NCBI GenBank assembly: GCA_029961685.1
Contig: JARWKL010000012.1
Span: 22,429,227 to 22,493,226, forward strand
DNA length: 64,000 nt
Origin: Aristolochia californica
Lineage: Eukaryota; Streptophyta; Magnoliopsida; Piperales; Aristolochiaceae
Direction of reading: 5' to 3'
A program made the translations under genes and the position numbers. The notes below the pieces were generated by a model, which saw nothing but the letters and a program-made list of their open reading frames with translations, was not told the DNA's origin and made no database searches. Shown one piece after another: positions 31,598 to 44,480 of this stretch; position 1 is the stretch's first letter; every line of letters begins with the position of its first letter.

Positions 31598-34500
31598 ATG
31601 GAAGCTGTTATCCTGACAAAAGGGGCTCCTTCCCTTCCTTCAAATCCCAGAGCAAGAGATTTCTTCCCTTCCGAGAGACTTACCTTGCGCCGTCGTGCCA
31701 AAACGAACAAGCCTCTTGATGTTAGGTCGTTTTTATCTCTTAGGGAGAATGGAATCCCCAGGGGGCCTCTTCGTGGTTCAAAATTCCATGTGTTTCAAAG
31801 CAAAGAGAGAAGTTTTTACGTTTGCAAGGCGGAAGCTGCGGCGGATGGATATGTTCCTATTAGCGATACAAAAAAGCCCACGTTCCTGGGCGTTGAGGTT
31901 TCGACTCTGAGGAAGGTTATCCCACTTGGATTGATGTTCTTTTGCATTCTGTTCAATTATACCATACTGAGAGATACAAAAGATGTGCTGGTTGTCACAG
32001 CTGAAGGCAGCAGCGCTGAGATTATTCCCTTTCTGAAGACTTGGGTTAATTTGCCCATGGCTATTGGGTTCACGGTGTTGTACTCTAAGCTTGCGAATGT
32101 TTTGTCTAAAGAGGCTCTTTTCTATACCGTTATCCTGCCTTTCATCGCCTTCTTTGGGGCTTTCGGGTTTATCCTGTATCCACTTAGTAATATAATACAC
32201 CCCACTGCCCTGGCGGATAGGCTCGTAGCTGCATTAGGGCCAAGCTTTCTCGGTCCTGTTGCAATTCTAAGGATTTGGAGCTTTTGTTTGTTCTATGTCA
32301 TGGCTGAGCTATGGGGGAGCGTCGTCGTATCTGTTCTGTTTTGGGGCTTCGCCAACCAGGTAAAATACTGTAAATAAGATATATTTTCGTTGAATTTTGG
32401 TCTACTTGGTGTTTATGTGTTCTGTTTGATGATTCCTTTGTTCCCTGATATGGGTTTCATCTAAAAGCCGGGCTGCCTCAACTGGTTTCGTCTGTTATGG
32501 TTTCAGTTTTGGACCTTATCTAATAGGATGTTTATTTTCTTTTCTTTGTTTTCATCTTTTGTTGATAACTTCATCTGTTTGTGCTTGCTTATGCTTGGAA
32601 TTATCTTTTGGAGCTCCCTTTGTTGAATCTATTCTGGTTATTTTTACTGTGCCCTGTTGTTTTCTGAGTATGGAGGTCTGAGAGATGTTCAGCTCTTCAA
32701 TGAAATTAGTCTTTATCTGAGACGTTTCTGCGTGTTTAGAAGTGATATGTATTTCTGCAGTTACCTTCTTAATCTTTATCTGCGTTTCCATAATTTTTTT
32801 ACTTATGCTCCTCTGCTTCTCGTTTACACACTATATTTGTGATGCTTGCTCTCTGTCATTTTTAGGTTTTCTACTTTCATGCATTTCTGATCTAGTATTG
32901 CTTGTCAAGACTGATTTCTTGTATTTAGTAGATTTTTAGAAATTTCCTTCATTCCAATCTTCACTGGTGTGCTTTGGCATTATTTAATAATTGGTTTTAT
33001 AATTAACTTAACCTTTCTCAATCTGAAAGGCAGTTTGTGCAGGGCAGAATTGTGAAGTCAATCTAGTCGCCTGTATAGTTGGGAAGATGCAAATTTGCGG
33101 GTTCCCTTGGAGCCTTTCTCTGTTTTTCAGAAAACCATTGGATAAAAATAAGTTTGAATGACCTAAAAATAATTCATACTGCTAGCATCAAGATGATTAA
33201 TGAAATGTTTTGCGTTGGGACTGCTCTTTAAATAACTCACTATTATTGATGATGAAATAAGTGATCTTCCATTTTTACTAGGTTTTTCTGTTTAACAAAT
33301 TTCCTCTGAAGGCCAAATGGAGTGAGCCCACAGTACAGAGAAAAATCTCTATTCTCAAATTTGACCTTGCATTTTTTAGAACCTTAATTTGACCGCATGT
33401 GTAAGGTGCCAGCTTAATATATTTTCTTTTGTTTCCAGATAACAACAGTTGATGAAGCAAAAAAGTTCTATTCTCTTTTTGGCCTTGGAGCAAATGTAGC
33501 TCTCATATTCTCAGGCAGAACGGTGAAGTACTTCTCTAATCTCCGCAAGAATCTGGGTCCTGGGGTTGATGGTTGGGCCATGTCACTTAGGGGAATGATG
33601 AGCATTGTAGTGATTCTTGGTCTTGTCATATGTGCACTATACTGGTGGGTCAACACTTATGTTTTGAATGATCCATCTCTTCCAAAAGCGAACCGCAAGA
33701 AGAAGGTACATCCTGTTGGTTAGTGTTTTCCCTTGCAACATTGGTTCTTCCATATTAAATTCATATAAAATAATCCATCTCTAATTCTTTTGCAGGAGAA
33801 AACCAAGCTGCCATTGAAAGAGAGCTTAAAATTTTTACTATCATCAAGATATGTTCGGGACCTTGCAACCTTGGTGGTCGCCTATGGTATTAGCATAAAC
33901 CTTGTTGAAGTCACTTGGAAATCAAAGCTTAAGGCCCAGGCAAGCAGATTCTTTGCTATTCCTCCCTCCTTACGGCTTCCAACCAAGATAGTTTTGTGAC
34001 ATTCATTTGCTTTATTTTGTTTACATTTTTTTTCAAATTGCAGTTTCCAAGTCCAAATGAATATTCTTCCTTTATGGGTGATTTCTCAACTTGCACCGGG
34101 ATAGCAACATTCACCATGATGCTTCTAGGCCGCTGGATACTAGAGAAATATGGATGGGGTGTTGCAGCCACGATCACTCCTACAGTGTTGCTACTCACCG
34201 GAGTTGGGTTCTTCTCTTTGATTTTGTTCGGGCAACCTTTGACTCCTATGCTTGCAGGTCTTGGAATGACCCCATTACCAGCAGCTGTTTACGTGGGAGC
34301 CATGCAAAATATTTTCAGCAAGAGTGCAAAATACAGCCTGTTTGATCCTTGCAAAGAAATGGCTTACATACCTTTGGATGAAGATACAAAGGTTTGTATC
34401 TATCCTACTCCCTTCTACTGATGATATTGTAATTTTAGGATGTCCTTATTGTGGAACATAAAGTGAGAAGTTGCCCATGGTATCTCATGGCAATCTTAGG

Positions 34501-35134
34501 GATCAACCTTCTTCAGAATATCCGTGAGATGCACTGTAGATTGCTTCGTGTTACATTGTCACTTTCACGCATATATCTCATCTTTAGGATATGCATCTGT
34601 TACCAGCCAACTAACACAACAAAACACAGAAAGCTAAGGAAAATCTTTTAAAATTATATATGATATAATATAATATAACTAAACTAAGATTCTCAAGAGT
34701 TATTGAAATGTTCCTGAAGGTCCATCGTGACGTGTATTCATTTTGTTTCTCTTTAGGTGAAAGGGAAAGCAGCTATAGATGTTGTTTGCAATCCGCTTGG
34801 CAAGTCTGGAGGGGCGTTGATCCAACAGGTCATGATTCTCTCATTTGGGTCCCTTGCAAATTCAACTCCTTACCTTGGAGGAATCCTCTTAGTAATTGTT
34901 CTGGCATGGCTTGCCGCTGCAAGGTCTTTGGATGCACAATTCACAGAATTAGAAAAGGAAGAAAAGGAGGCCAAGGAAGAAGAGGTTGTCACTGAAGCAC
35001 TAACAGAGTATTCTTCGAATGGGACCAATGGCTCACTTCATGAGAAAAGTACAACAAATGGATCGGCACTGAAGCCACCACAGACTGATGTGTCTGAAAT
35101 TTCAACTGGAGGTTCACTCCCCCTCTCCCAATAA
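31598..35134 (+). CDS. AATP1: Plastid ATP/ADP translocator (NTT/AATP type), five exons
   Basis: Coding exons are 31598-32359, 33439-33705, 33796-33939, 34044-34391 and 34757-35134, giving about 632 residues. The start is the ATG of MEAVILTKG, which matches the start of Arabidopsis AATP1/2 (MEAVIQTRG). Residues about 1-85 are a Ser/Arg-rich transit peptide ending near VCKAEAAADG. The rest is the nucleotide transporter with about eleven or twelve membrane helices, including IPLGLMFFCILFNYTILRDT, the AELWGSVVVSVLFWGFANQ helix and the SAKYSLFDPCKEMAYIPL block. It exchanges cytosolic ATP for stromal ADP across the inner envelope. Intron 3 (33940-34043) starts with GC instead of GT in a CAG|GCAAGC context. 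The C-terminus is acidic and Asn/Ser-rich, as in the family. Confidence 0.95.
33940..34043 (+). other. GC-AG intron 3 of the translocator gene
   Basis: The donor is CAG|GCAAGC and the acceptor ttgCAG. The protein reads KLKAQ|FPSPNEYS across it, exactly as in Arabidopsis AATP, and no GT nearby would keep frame. GC donors with strong flanking consensus are a known minor class of U2 introns. Confidence 0.85.
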
Positions 35135-36429
35135 AAGCCTGTTTCTGGCAGAAGATTTGGTATAGGGGAACAATAAGAATTCTTTGAAATGGGTTGGGTG
35201 TTGCAGGGAAAATCATCGTTGGAACGAATAAGGGGGATGAGGGGGGGAAGGTGGCCGTGGGGATGTTCTTTTCGGTGGGCAACGATGTTATGTTGTTCAA
35301 CTAAGGGGGACATTTTTTGCGCTAGCCTCACAGAGAAAATTTAAGGAACCTAAATTTGGTTCATTACTTCAGAAACATCTCTTTCTTTTCCATCAGAAAT
35401 AGAAAATAGACCGCATGTTAAGGAGTATCATGATTGTCAAAACTTTGCCAAACTATTTGGTCGCTGGGATGGTATGGACCTGAACTGGTTGGCCCTTCTA
35501 TGAATGGGATTTGCTCTGCGGAAACACCCTTTTGGCTATAACCAAAGAGGATTCCTACAAGTATGTTTTAGCTGGACAACCCAAATCACAACTAATGTTA
35601 ATGAGGGTTGAACTAGTGTCAAACTTGATTTGATAGTTCAGCCTAAATCCTGTTTGTGAATAGAATAAAGACTATTGATGGAGTTATTTTTTCTTTCTTT
35701 TAGGTATATTAAGCTGGTTATTATACATTAATATGTCTTCCCCAGCTCTTAATCGACCAGAACATACGACATATCCCTGCAAGATTTTATATGAGCTTTC
35801 CATACCGACACTGTAAAAGAATGAACAAGGATTTCCCCCACCGTTATCGTACCAGAGGATGTTTTTAGACGCAGAAAGACAGTTGCAGCGAGAGGCTCCT
35901 TCGTAAGGTTGTCATTTTCGATCTTCCGCAAAGGGAAAGATGGAGCTTTAATGAGATTTTGGATCGTCCGCACAGTGCCTACGGGGCCTCTCTCCGCTAA
36001 GAAACAATTCATTTAAAGAGCCGTTGTTCTCTATTATACCAACAAATCTTTCCCCGTCAGGGTATCACGCCATCAATGCATCGTCGCATCATCTTTGTTG
36101 CTTCTTGGTAAATGTATTGTGCAAAAGTGCAAAATACCTGGACTGGAGCTTCATGATTCGAGAATACCCATCTGGATTATTCTCTACTGTTATTTTCCAC
36201 CACAAAGAACAATGTACGCTCTGGGAGCGGGTTACTGGATTATGGCGTGGGGGACCATGGATTTCTGGTGCTCCTCCTGCAACATCTTCTCTCTAGTCTA
36301 TATATCCTATCAGCTCCTGATCCCAGAGTGTAAATACAAGCAGGAGACAAAAAGTCACACCGCCGAGAGGGAGACTGGACGAAGAAGCAGCCGCTGTACA
36401 ATTCTCACCTGCTTTTAGTGAGGGTTACG
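35135..36429. other. Intergenic between the translocator and NPH3-like genes
   Basis: About 1.3 kb holding the translocator 3' region and the NPH3-like promoter. No additional gene is supported; short open frames lack features. Confidence 0.5.
36298..36307 (+). promoter_or_regulatory. TATA box of the NPH3-like gene
   Basis: ctatatatcc, about 130 bp upstream of the chosen ATG. It would set transcription start near 36330 and a leader of about 100 nt. Confidence 0.55.
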
Positions 36430-38162
36430 ATGAGGCCTACCGTCCCTAGACAGTCAGAAGCAAAGACTGCGGTGCCGGATTCAACCGCCAGGAAGCAGGC
36501 GTCACCAAACTTGGCCATGGATTGCTGGTTCGACGACTCGGGCATCCTCGACATTGACTACTTTGTCAAAACCCTTTCGGGTATTAAGGCCAAGGGTGTC
36601 CGTCCGGACCTCATTGGCTCCATCATTGCCCATTACGCCTCCAAGTGGCTCCCTGGCCTCTCCTGCGACGACAAACTCATGTACCAAAACGACCACCCCC
36701 ACGACGCCGCGCCGGAAAACGTCACCGCCACCTGGATGAAGAAGAGATTCTTCGTGGAAACATTGGTCGGACTATTGCCGCCCGAGAAGGATTCAGTCTC
36801 CTGCAACTTCCTACTTCGGCTTCTCCGGACGGCGAACTTGGTCGGAACGGAACCGGCTTACCGGGCGGAGCTGGAGAAGCGGATTTCCTGGCAGCTGGAC
36901 CAGGCGTCCCTCAAGGAGCTGATGATCCCGGCCTTCAGCCACACTGTTGGGACGCTCCTGGACGTGGAGCTGGTCCTCCGGCTGGTGAAGCGGTTCACGG
37001 GATTGGATGGAGCCGTCAAGGGCGGAGCGGCGCTGGTGAAGGTAGCGAAGCTGGTAGATTGCTACCTAGCAGAAGCTGCCCTCGATGCCAATCTCACCTT
37101 GACGAACTTCCTCGCACTGGGTGGTGCTCTTCCAAGCCATGCTCGAGCAACCGACGACGGCCTTTACCGTGCCATCGATACTTATCTCAAGGTACCTAAT
37201 AACTTCGGAAGATTTCACTTCGTCTACTACTAGACCACTTAACAATACCAAGATCATTCATCGAGGAACAGTTCCGACTCGCTGATAAGATACACAATGG
37301 TGTCTTCTTATTCATTCAGAGTGAGAAAATAAGGTGTCAATTTTATCAGTTTATCTATTTTTTGGAATTCCTAACAAAAATTCTCACTGCATTGGATAAT
37401 TAACTACCCATTTACCGTTTGTGATAAATTTCGGGAGGTAAAATTTGTGATGCTGTTGTTACCTGCAGCAGCAAAAACAACAGGTTATCCTATTACAGGT
37501 TACTCGATAGTTTACTGATTGCCTAAAAATAATGGATACTGAGATGGTGCTTCCTGCTATGAAACTTCTGTAACTCTACTTAATTAGCTTGACATCCAGC
37601 CAACTTCAATTTTCAGGCCCATCCCGATACAACGAAGCAAGAAAGGAAGGTTCTGTGTCGACTAATAGACAGCAGGAAGCTGTCCCCGGAGGCATCCCAC
37701 CATGCTGCACAGAACGAACGCCTGCCGGTTCGGGCTGTGATTCAAGTGCTTTTCTCCGAGAACACCAAGGTCGATCGTCTCCTCGAATGGAGCGGGTCCT
37801 TGAGCGGGGCTCGCAGCCCGAACATGAGTCTTGAACCTGCCGTCCGATGCCTCTCAAAGCGGGAGGTATCGGCACAGCAAATGGAGATAAGGAAACTGCG
37901 CGAGGAAGTGATGAGGCTCCAAGGGCTGTGCAACGCGATGCAGGTCCAGATGGAGAAGCTGACTGAGAAGAAGAAGGGTTTCTTCAGGTGGCGAAAGCTG
38001 AGCACCCCTTCTCTCCGTCCAAGCAGCGCAAGCGAGAAGCACATGGATGATGTCACCGAAGTATGTGGTGTGGGTATCGGGCGTAGAACCCCTGTTGAGA
38101 TGAAGACGAGGCTAGTGCAGCACCACAAGACGACTCCTAAATGGAGAAAATCGCTGTCTTGA
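36430..38162 (+). CDS. NPH3-domain (NRL) protein without BTB domain
   Basis: Two coding exons, 36430-37191 and 37617-38162 (GT-AG, in frame), giving about 435 residues. The NPH3 domain begins almost at once (CWFDDSGILDIDYFVKTLSG) and shows family blocks IAHYASKWLPG, TWMKKRFFVETLVGLLPPEKD, CNFLLRLLRTAN and YRAIDTYLKAHP, the last spanning the splice junction. The C-terminus has a predicted coiled coil (QMEIRKLREEVMRLQGLCN) and a basic tail. Classical family members carry an N-terminal BTB domain and serve as CUL3 adaptors in phototropin and auxin signalling. This one lacks BTB, like Arabidopsis At3g15570 and At1g52770 of similar length, so it may act as a partner and not as the CUL3 bridge. A GTG 12 bases upstream is in frame, but the ATG at 36430 is preferred. 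Confidence 0.9.
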
Positions 38163-38473
38163 AAGTCTTTTTTAACACTTGCCCAACTCTTTTTTGTTTC
38201 AACTATATTGTTTATCAATCTTTTCTCATCATTCTCGTAATTTTTTTTTATGTTGCACCTAAAATATTTGTAGTCGAACAATGCGGAGCGGGAACATCAA
38301 GATTCAAGTAACTGGGCATTTTAAATTCATAATCCAAGTTTCTGCTTGATGCTGGTCTCGGTTGAAACGAAACCCATCATCAGAAATCCTTCATGAAAAC
38401 GATCCATGATAGAAACTGTGAAACTTAGTCTGTTCTCGTACTAGCTTGAGTAACGTTTGGTTTTGGTTTGGTT
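38163..38473. other. 3' flank of the NPH3-like gene
   Basis: Presumed 3' untranslated region and short spacer before the copia element. Nothing else was seen. Confidence 0.4.
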
Positions 38474-38851
38474 TGTGAGTTCACAGTTTTTTATTTTAAT
38501 TTGGGTAACATATTTATTATGTAATTATATTTTTTTATTATTAATAGAATGGGCTGAAATTAAGTGATCTAATTTTGTTAAGCCCATTAAGGAATGAGCC
38601 ATGGATATGGTCCATGAATATGGGCCAATTGAATAGATATCATAGGGAATTATGGGAACCCTATATAAAAAGACACAATATGGTTATGGTCCCCAATATA
38701 TTAAATCACACACAGTTTCCTTCTCCCCATCCGGAAGAGAGACAAATGTCCCATTGAGGAATAAGGCGATTTAGTTCAGGAAAACCATATCCGTTCTTAT
38801 CGTTCGTCATAGAGATTTTGCATCAGAAGGCGAAATTCACGGAATGGATCC
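38474..38851 (+). repeat. 5' LTR of the copia element (inner end altered)
   Basis: Collinear with the 3' LTR from attttaatttgggtaacata through gaaattcacggaatggatcca. It contains a TATA-like ccctatataaaaaga near 38660. After 38851 similarity stops, and 38855-38875 instead matches the inner end of the 3' LTR in reverse complement. Confidence 0.8.
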
Positions 38852-39286
38852 AATACATGTTAGATTATTAGGATTTTTAGATTAATTCCGTGGAGTGCAG
38901 AAATTTTAATTTCTCGGCGGAATTCGTCTCCGGCAAGTTCACCTCCAGCGCGCAGAGGAAGGAGAAGTTGCACTTCTGTACGCAGTGCGCAGCCGCATCG
39001 TCGGACGGTGCAGCGACGTCCAACGGGATAAATGGGAGCGGCGACGCAATCCGCTACATCGATGCCCCCCACATCCACCCCCGCCCCCTGTTTTTTGTTT
39101 TTTATGTTTTTCTCCCTGCACATGAGCAGAGAGAGCGAGGATGACGGAAGAAGTTGTCTGTTGGCAACGTTTTTTCCGTCGTCGCCATTGATTTTTCGTC
39201 GTCGGAAGGGGAAGGGAGCGTCGGAAAACAACAAAACCACGTTGTAGCATCAACGTCCGGCAAGAGAACAGGGGAGGGGCATCGAA

Positions 39287-39680
39287 GGAACCTTGGGCGA
39301 CAGCAGCGCCCGTCGGGAGCTCTGTCGTGGCTGTTGGGCGACAGCAGTGCCCGTCGGGAGCGCTGCCGTCGCCGTTGGGCGACAACAAGTCCCGTCGGGA
39401 GAGCTGTTGTGCCGTCGGTGCGATGCCGTGCCGTTGGGCACTGCTGGCGCCCAACAGTGCCCCATCGTGAGGGTTGTCGTGGCCTTGGGCGGCAGCAGCG
39501 CCTGTCGGGAGGGCTATCGTCGTCGTTGGGCGACAGCAGCGCCTGTAGCCTCCACTGGGCGCGCTGCCATGCCCATTGGGCAACTGTAGTGCCGGTTCAC
39601 TGTAGTGGGCGTGCGTCCGTTGGGCAACTGTTGTGCCCGTTCAAAGCAACGGGTGCGCCACTATGTCCGTTGGACAAACT
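39287..39680. repeat. GC-rich minisatellite in the copia leader
   Basis: At least seven imperfect copies of a roughly 45-50 bp unit built on gttgggcgacagcag followed by tgcccgtcgggag and a short variable piece. The units degrade to the right. The many overlapping open frames here reflect composition, not coding. Confidence 0.7.
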
Positions 39681-40346
39681 GCAGCATTACCATAAAAAAA
39701 AATAACTCGGGGTTTTTAAGACTTACCTAATGAGATTGACTCGGGTGAGTCAATTCGAACCGGTTGCTACAGATCGGGTTGAATCGGGCTAAGCTGGCTC
39801 GACCAAGCTGACTTTTGCGTTTAGCGTATATGCCCAATAAGGCTGTTCATATTTGTTTGTTACATTTGACTAAATATTTTGTTTATATATATTATATTAC
39901 AAAACATTTATTGCTGCTCCAAGGAAATAAAGGTCAACGTTGCGGCGCTAATGGGGCGGTGCCACAGTGTTGGGCAACTGAATAAAAAAAATTATTTTTT
40001 TCAGTTGGTCTAGTATTTTCAATCAAATTGTTTGAAGTTACATGTTGCCAAAGTAACATCTGTAATGTAGAATAATTTGACTAGAAATACATAGATGTTT
40101 GTACGGAGTTATTTATGCAAATTGTACTCGGCCGGAAGACACAATTTGGCCAAATAAACAATGTGCCTGTGATGATAAATACGTGACAATTATAAAGACT
40201 TTTCATGTGAATAATAGTCGGTCTAAAGAAAGGCTATTGTTTGATAGAACTGATTGTCAGTATTTGATCATTGCACTGAGAGTACCACTTACAATTAATT
40301 TCTCTGTCCAAAGACTAGGAATTAATGTTGTACTAGGTATCTTGAG

Positions 40347-43300
40347 ATGGGTCCCCAATTTGGATTTTATTTTATACTTGTCTATTTTTCTTTATATGAC
40401 ATGCTAGTTAATGTGAGTATGCTTGTTTATTTTGTTCTTTATACAGCTTCTATTGCTACTGCTTCAAATGTTACTGCTCAAATAAGCAGCATTCCAATGT
40501 TAAGCAGGACGAATTTTAAGGCCTGGAAAGATACCGTGGAAATTGTCCTCAGTTGTATGGATTTAGATTTTGCATTTAGGGCAGAGCCACCCATTTCTAC
40601 TCTTGATAACCACAATGAGGTTAAAATTGAGAAGTGGGAACGCTCTAACCGAATGTGTTTGATGATAATGAAACGCTCCATTCCGGAGGCGTTTTGGGGC
40701 TCTATGACAGAGAGTGAGAGCGCCAAGAAGTTCCTAGAAGAAATTGAACAATATTTTGCCAAGAATGAAAAATCAGAGGCGAGTAGCCTTATGGCTAAAC
40801 TCAATTCGATGAAGTACAAAGGCAAAGGGAACATAAGAGAGTACATCATGGAAATGTCTCATCTCGCATCAAAACTCAAGTCACTTAAGTTAGAGCTGTC
40901 TGAGGACTTACTCATGCACTTGGTTTTGATCTCTATTCCTACACACTTTGGACAATTCAAAGTGAGTTATAACACTCAGAAGGACAAATGGTCCGTAAAT
41001 GAGCTTATATCTCACTGTGTGCAAGAGGAAGAGAGGCAGCAACGGAATAAGACTGAAAGTGCTCACTTGGCCTCAACCTCTCAGTACAAGAAAGAGAAGA
41101 GAGGTAAGGATACTGTGGTAGGTTCTTCTCAGACTAAGAAATAGAAGAAGCAGGCTGAGGAGTTTACCTGCTTCTTCTGCAAGAAGTTGGGACATATGAA
41201 GAAGGATTGTCCCAAGTACGCCGCCTAGCGTGTAAAGAAGAGTATGCCTCTAACTTTAGTTTGTTCTTAAGTTAATTTAGCTTCTATACCTAAAGACATT
41301 TGGTGGGTGGAATTTGATGCTACCACTCACATTAGTATGTCTTTGCAGGGTTGCCTGTGGAGCCGATCACCAAGTGATGCTGAAAAATTCATCTTTGTGG
41401 GCGACGGCAATAAAGTTGCAGTAGAGGCTATAAGAACTTTCAGATTACAATTAAGCACTGGATTTTATTTGGATTTATTTGAGACATTTGTTGCACCGTC
41501 TTTTCGGCGGAATTTAATTTCTATTTCCATTTTGGACAAATCAGGTTTTTCTTGCTCTTTTAGAAATAATAAAGTTAGTCTCTACCAAAATTCAAATTTT
41601 GTTGGTTCCGGTTCCTTAATCGATAATCTATATATGCTTGATATTGTTAGTTCTTATAGAGAAATATTGCAAATAAGTTCACGAGGTACGAAGCGAAAAT
41701 TAAGTGAGAATTCCGCCACATTATGACACAAACGTTTAGGACATATCTCTAAACAGAGAATTCAAAGGCTTGTGTTGGATAGAATTCTAAAACCTTAGAT
41801 ACTACAAACTTCCAAGTTTGTGTTGAGTGCATCAAGGAGAAACAAACAAATGTTAAAAAATTAGGTGTCGAAAGAGCTAAAGATGTCTTAGAACTTATAC
41901 ATATAGATATATGTGGTCCATTACCTACAACTTCATGGAATGGCCAACAGTACTTCATTACGTTCATAGACGATTACTCTAGATTCGGTTACCTATATTT
42001 AATACATGAGAAGTCACAGTCCCTGGACATCTTCAAGTTTTTCAAAGCTGAAGTTGAACTTCAACTTGGAAAGAAAATCAAGGCTGTCAAATCCGACCGT
42101 GGTGGTGAATACTACGGACGGTATGATGGATCAGGAGAACAACGTCTAGGACCCTTCGTGATTTTCCTCAAAGAGTGTGGAATTGTTCTGCAATACACCA
42201 TGCAGGGCAAACCCAGCATGAACGGTGTTGCAGAGCGAAGAAACCGAACTCTTAAGGATATGGTAAGGAGTATGATCAGTCATTCCTATTTGCCAGAGTC
42301 ACTTTGGGGAGAAGCTCTCAAGACTGCAGTGTACATCCTTAACAGGGTACCGAGCAAAGCAGTTGCCAAAACCCCCTATGAACTTTGGAATGGCAAGAAG
42401 CCTAGCATTAGGCACTTGCACATTTGGGGTTGTCCAGCTGAGGCGCGGCCTTATAGGCCACATGAAAGAAAATTGGACTCAAGGACGGTTAGCTGTTATT
42501 TTATTGGTTACGCTGAACGCTCTCGGGGTTATAAATTTTACGATCCCACATCACGATCCTTCTTTGAAATGGGAAATGTGAGATTCTTTGAGGATATTGA
42601 GTTTGGAGGGGAAGAAAACATAAGGAATGTTGTCTTTGAAAAAGAATTTGTTATTGATAGTGATCAGGTCTTCATACCTGTTGTTGTTCAAGACACAGTT
42701 CAGGCACTAGAGGACAATGTTCAGGCTCCTATTCCTGACATTGTTCCAAATCAAGACAACAATGAGATTTTTCCTCTTGCATCACCTTTAGTACAAACTC
42801 AACAACCTCAAGAAGTACCATTAAGGATATCCACTAGAGAGAGGAGAAATGCGATTCCAGATGATTATATCATATTTCTCCAAGAACATGAGGATGGCGT
42901 CAGATTGATAGAAGATGACCCGATTAACTTATGTCAAGCCTTGCGCAGTTCTAACTCTCAAAAGTGGATTGATGCCATGAAGGATGAGATAAAGTCAATG
43001 AAAGACAATGACGTTTGGGATCTCATCGAGTTGCCTAAAGGTGTGAAGCCCATTGGTTGTAAATGAATATTTAAAACCAAGAGGGATTCAAAGGGCAATG
43101 TCGAGAGATATAAAGCCCGTCTAATCGCTAAAGGCTTTACTCAAAGGGAAGGCATAGACTATAAAGAGACTTTCTCTCCGATATCTTCGAAAGACTCTTT
43201 TAGAACAATAATGGCACTAGTGGCTCATTTAGATCTAGAGCTACATCAGATGGATGTCAAAACTACGTTTCTCAATGAAGACATTGATGAGATGATTTAT

Positions 43301-44480
43301 ATGGTACAACCAGAAAACTTTGTATCTGGTGATCCAAAGTCTATGGTCTGTAAATTGAAAAAATCCATCTATGGTCTCAAATAGGCTTCCCGTCAATGGT
43401 ATCACAAGTTCCATCAAGTCATAACCTCGTACGATTTTGAGGCGAATGTTGTTGATGATTGTGTATATCATCAAGTAAATACATCTTCCTGATATTATAT
43501 GTCGATGATATTCTACTCGCTAGTAGCGATATAGGCTTACTACACGAAACCAAGAAATTTCTGACGAAGAAATTCGAGATGAAAGATCTTGGTGATGCCT
43601 CTTTTGTATTAGGTTTACAGATACTTAGAGATTGTTCTCAAGGTATCCTTAGGTTATCACAAAAGAGCTATATTGATAAGGTGTTGAGTAGATTTGGCAT
43701 GAAAGATATAAACCAGGAGACACACTCGTCGCTAAAGGAGACAAGTTTAGTCTCAAACAGTGCCCTAAAAATGATCTTGAAATAATAGAGATACAGAAAA
43801 TTCCCTATGCATCAGTAGTAGGGAGTTTAATGTACGCTCAAGTTTGTACTCGTCCCGACATAGCATTTATAGTAGGAATTCTGGGTAGGTATTTGAGTAA
43901 TCCGGGTATGCAACATTGGAAGGCAACCAAACGCGTAATGCATTATTTGAGGAGAACAAAAAACTACATGCTTACTTACCGGAGATTAGACAGTTTAGAG
44001 ATCATTGGGTTCTCTGACTCCAACTTTGCCGGATGCCAAGATAGTAGACGCTCCACATCAGGCTACATCTTTATGTTGGGTGAAGGAGCTATCTCATGGA
44101 AGTCTGCTAAGCAGACTCTCATAGCATCTTCACCCATGGTTGCGGAGTTCATTGCTTGTTTTGAGGCATCCAACCATGGAATATGGTTGCGAAACTTTGT
44201 CACTGGGCTACAAGTGGTAGATAGCATTGACATGCCATTAAAGATTTACTGTGACAATAACTCGGCGGTACTTTATTCCAACAACAATAAGAGCTCAACG
44301 AAGTCAAAGTTTATTGACATCAAGTTTCTAGTTGGTAAGGAGAGAGTTCAGAATAAGTAGATTTCTATAGAACATATAGGGACAGACTCTATGCTAGCAG
44401 ACCCATTAACCAAGGGTTTACCGCCTAAGGTCTTTCATGAGCACACTGCTCATATGGGCGTTATTTCTGAGGATACTTAG
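40347..44480 (+). pseudogene. Copia gag-pol polyprotein remnant
   Basis: Gag is at about 40470-41230 and ends in a CCHC knuckle (CFFCKKLGHMKKDC). The protease region at about 41300 reads VEFDATTHIS where the family has D-S-G-A-T, so the catalytic aspartate motif is lost. Integrase spans about 41728-42560, with the H-H-C-C domain and a DDE set visible as [16 protein letters not shown] and [11 protein letters not shown]. Reverse transcriptase spans about 42950-43780 and keeps YVDDIL. RNase H is at about 43830-44480, with GFSDSNFAGC and ending DPLTKGLPPKVF. In-frame stops (for example at about 41142, 41226, 43064 and 43383) and frame breaks (near 43470 and 43785) divide it. Confidence 0.9.

Noticed and set aside
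38939..39705. Overlapping long frames up to 214 codons on both strands
   Set aside because: They run through a GC-rich minisatellite; repeat units with a length near a multiple of three keep frames open without coding meaning.
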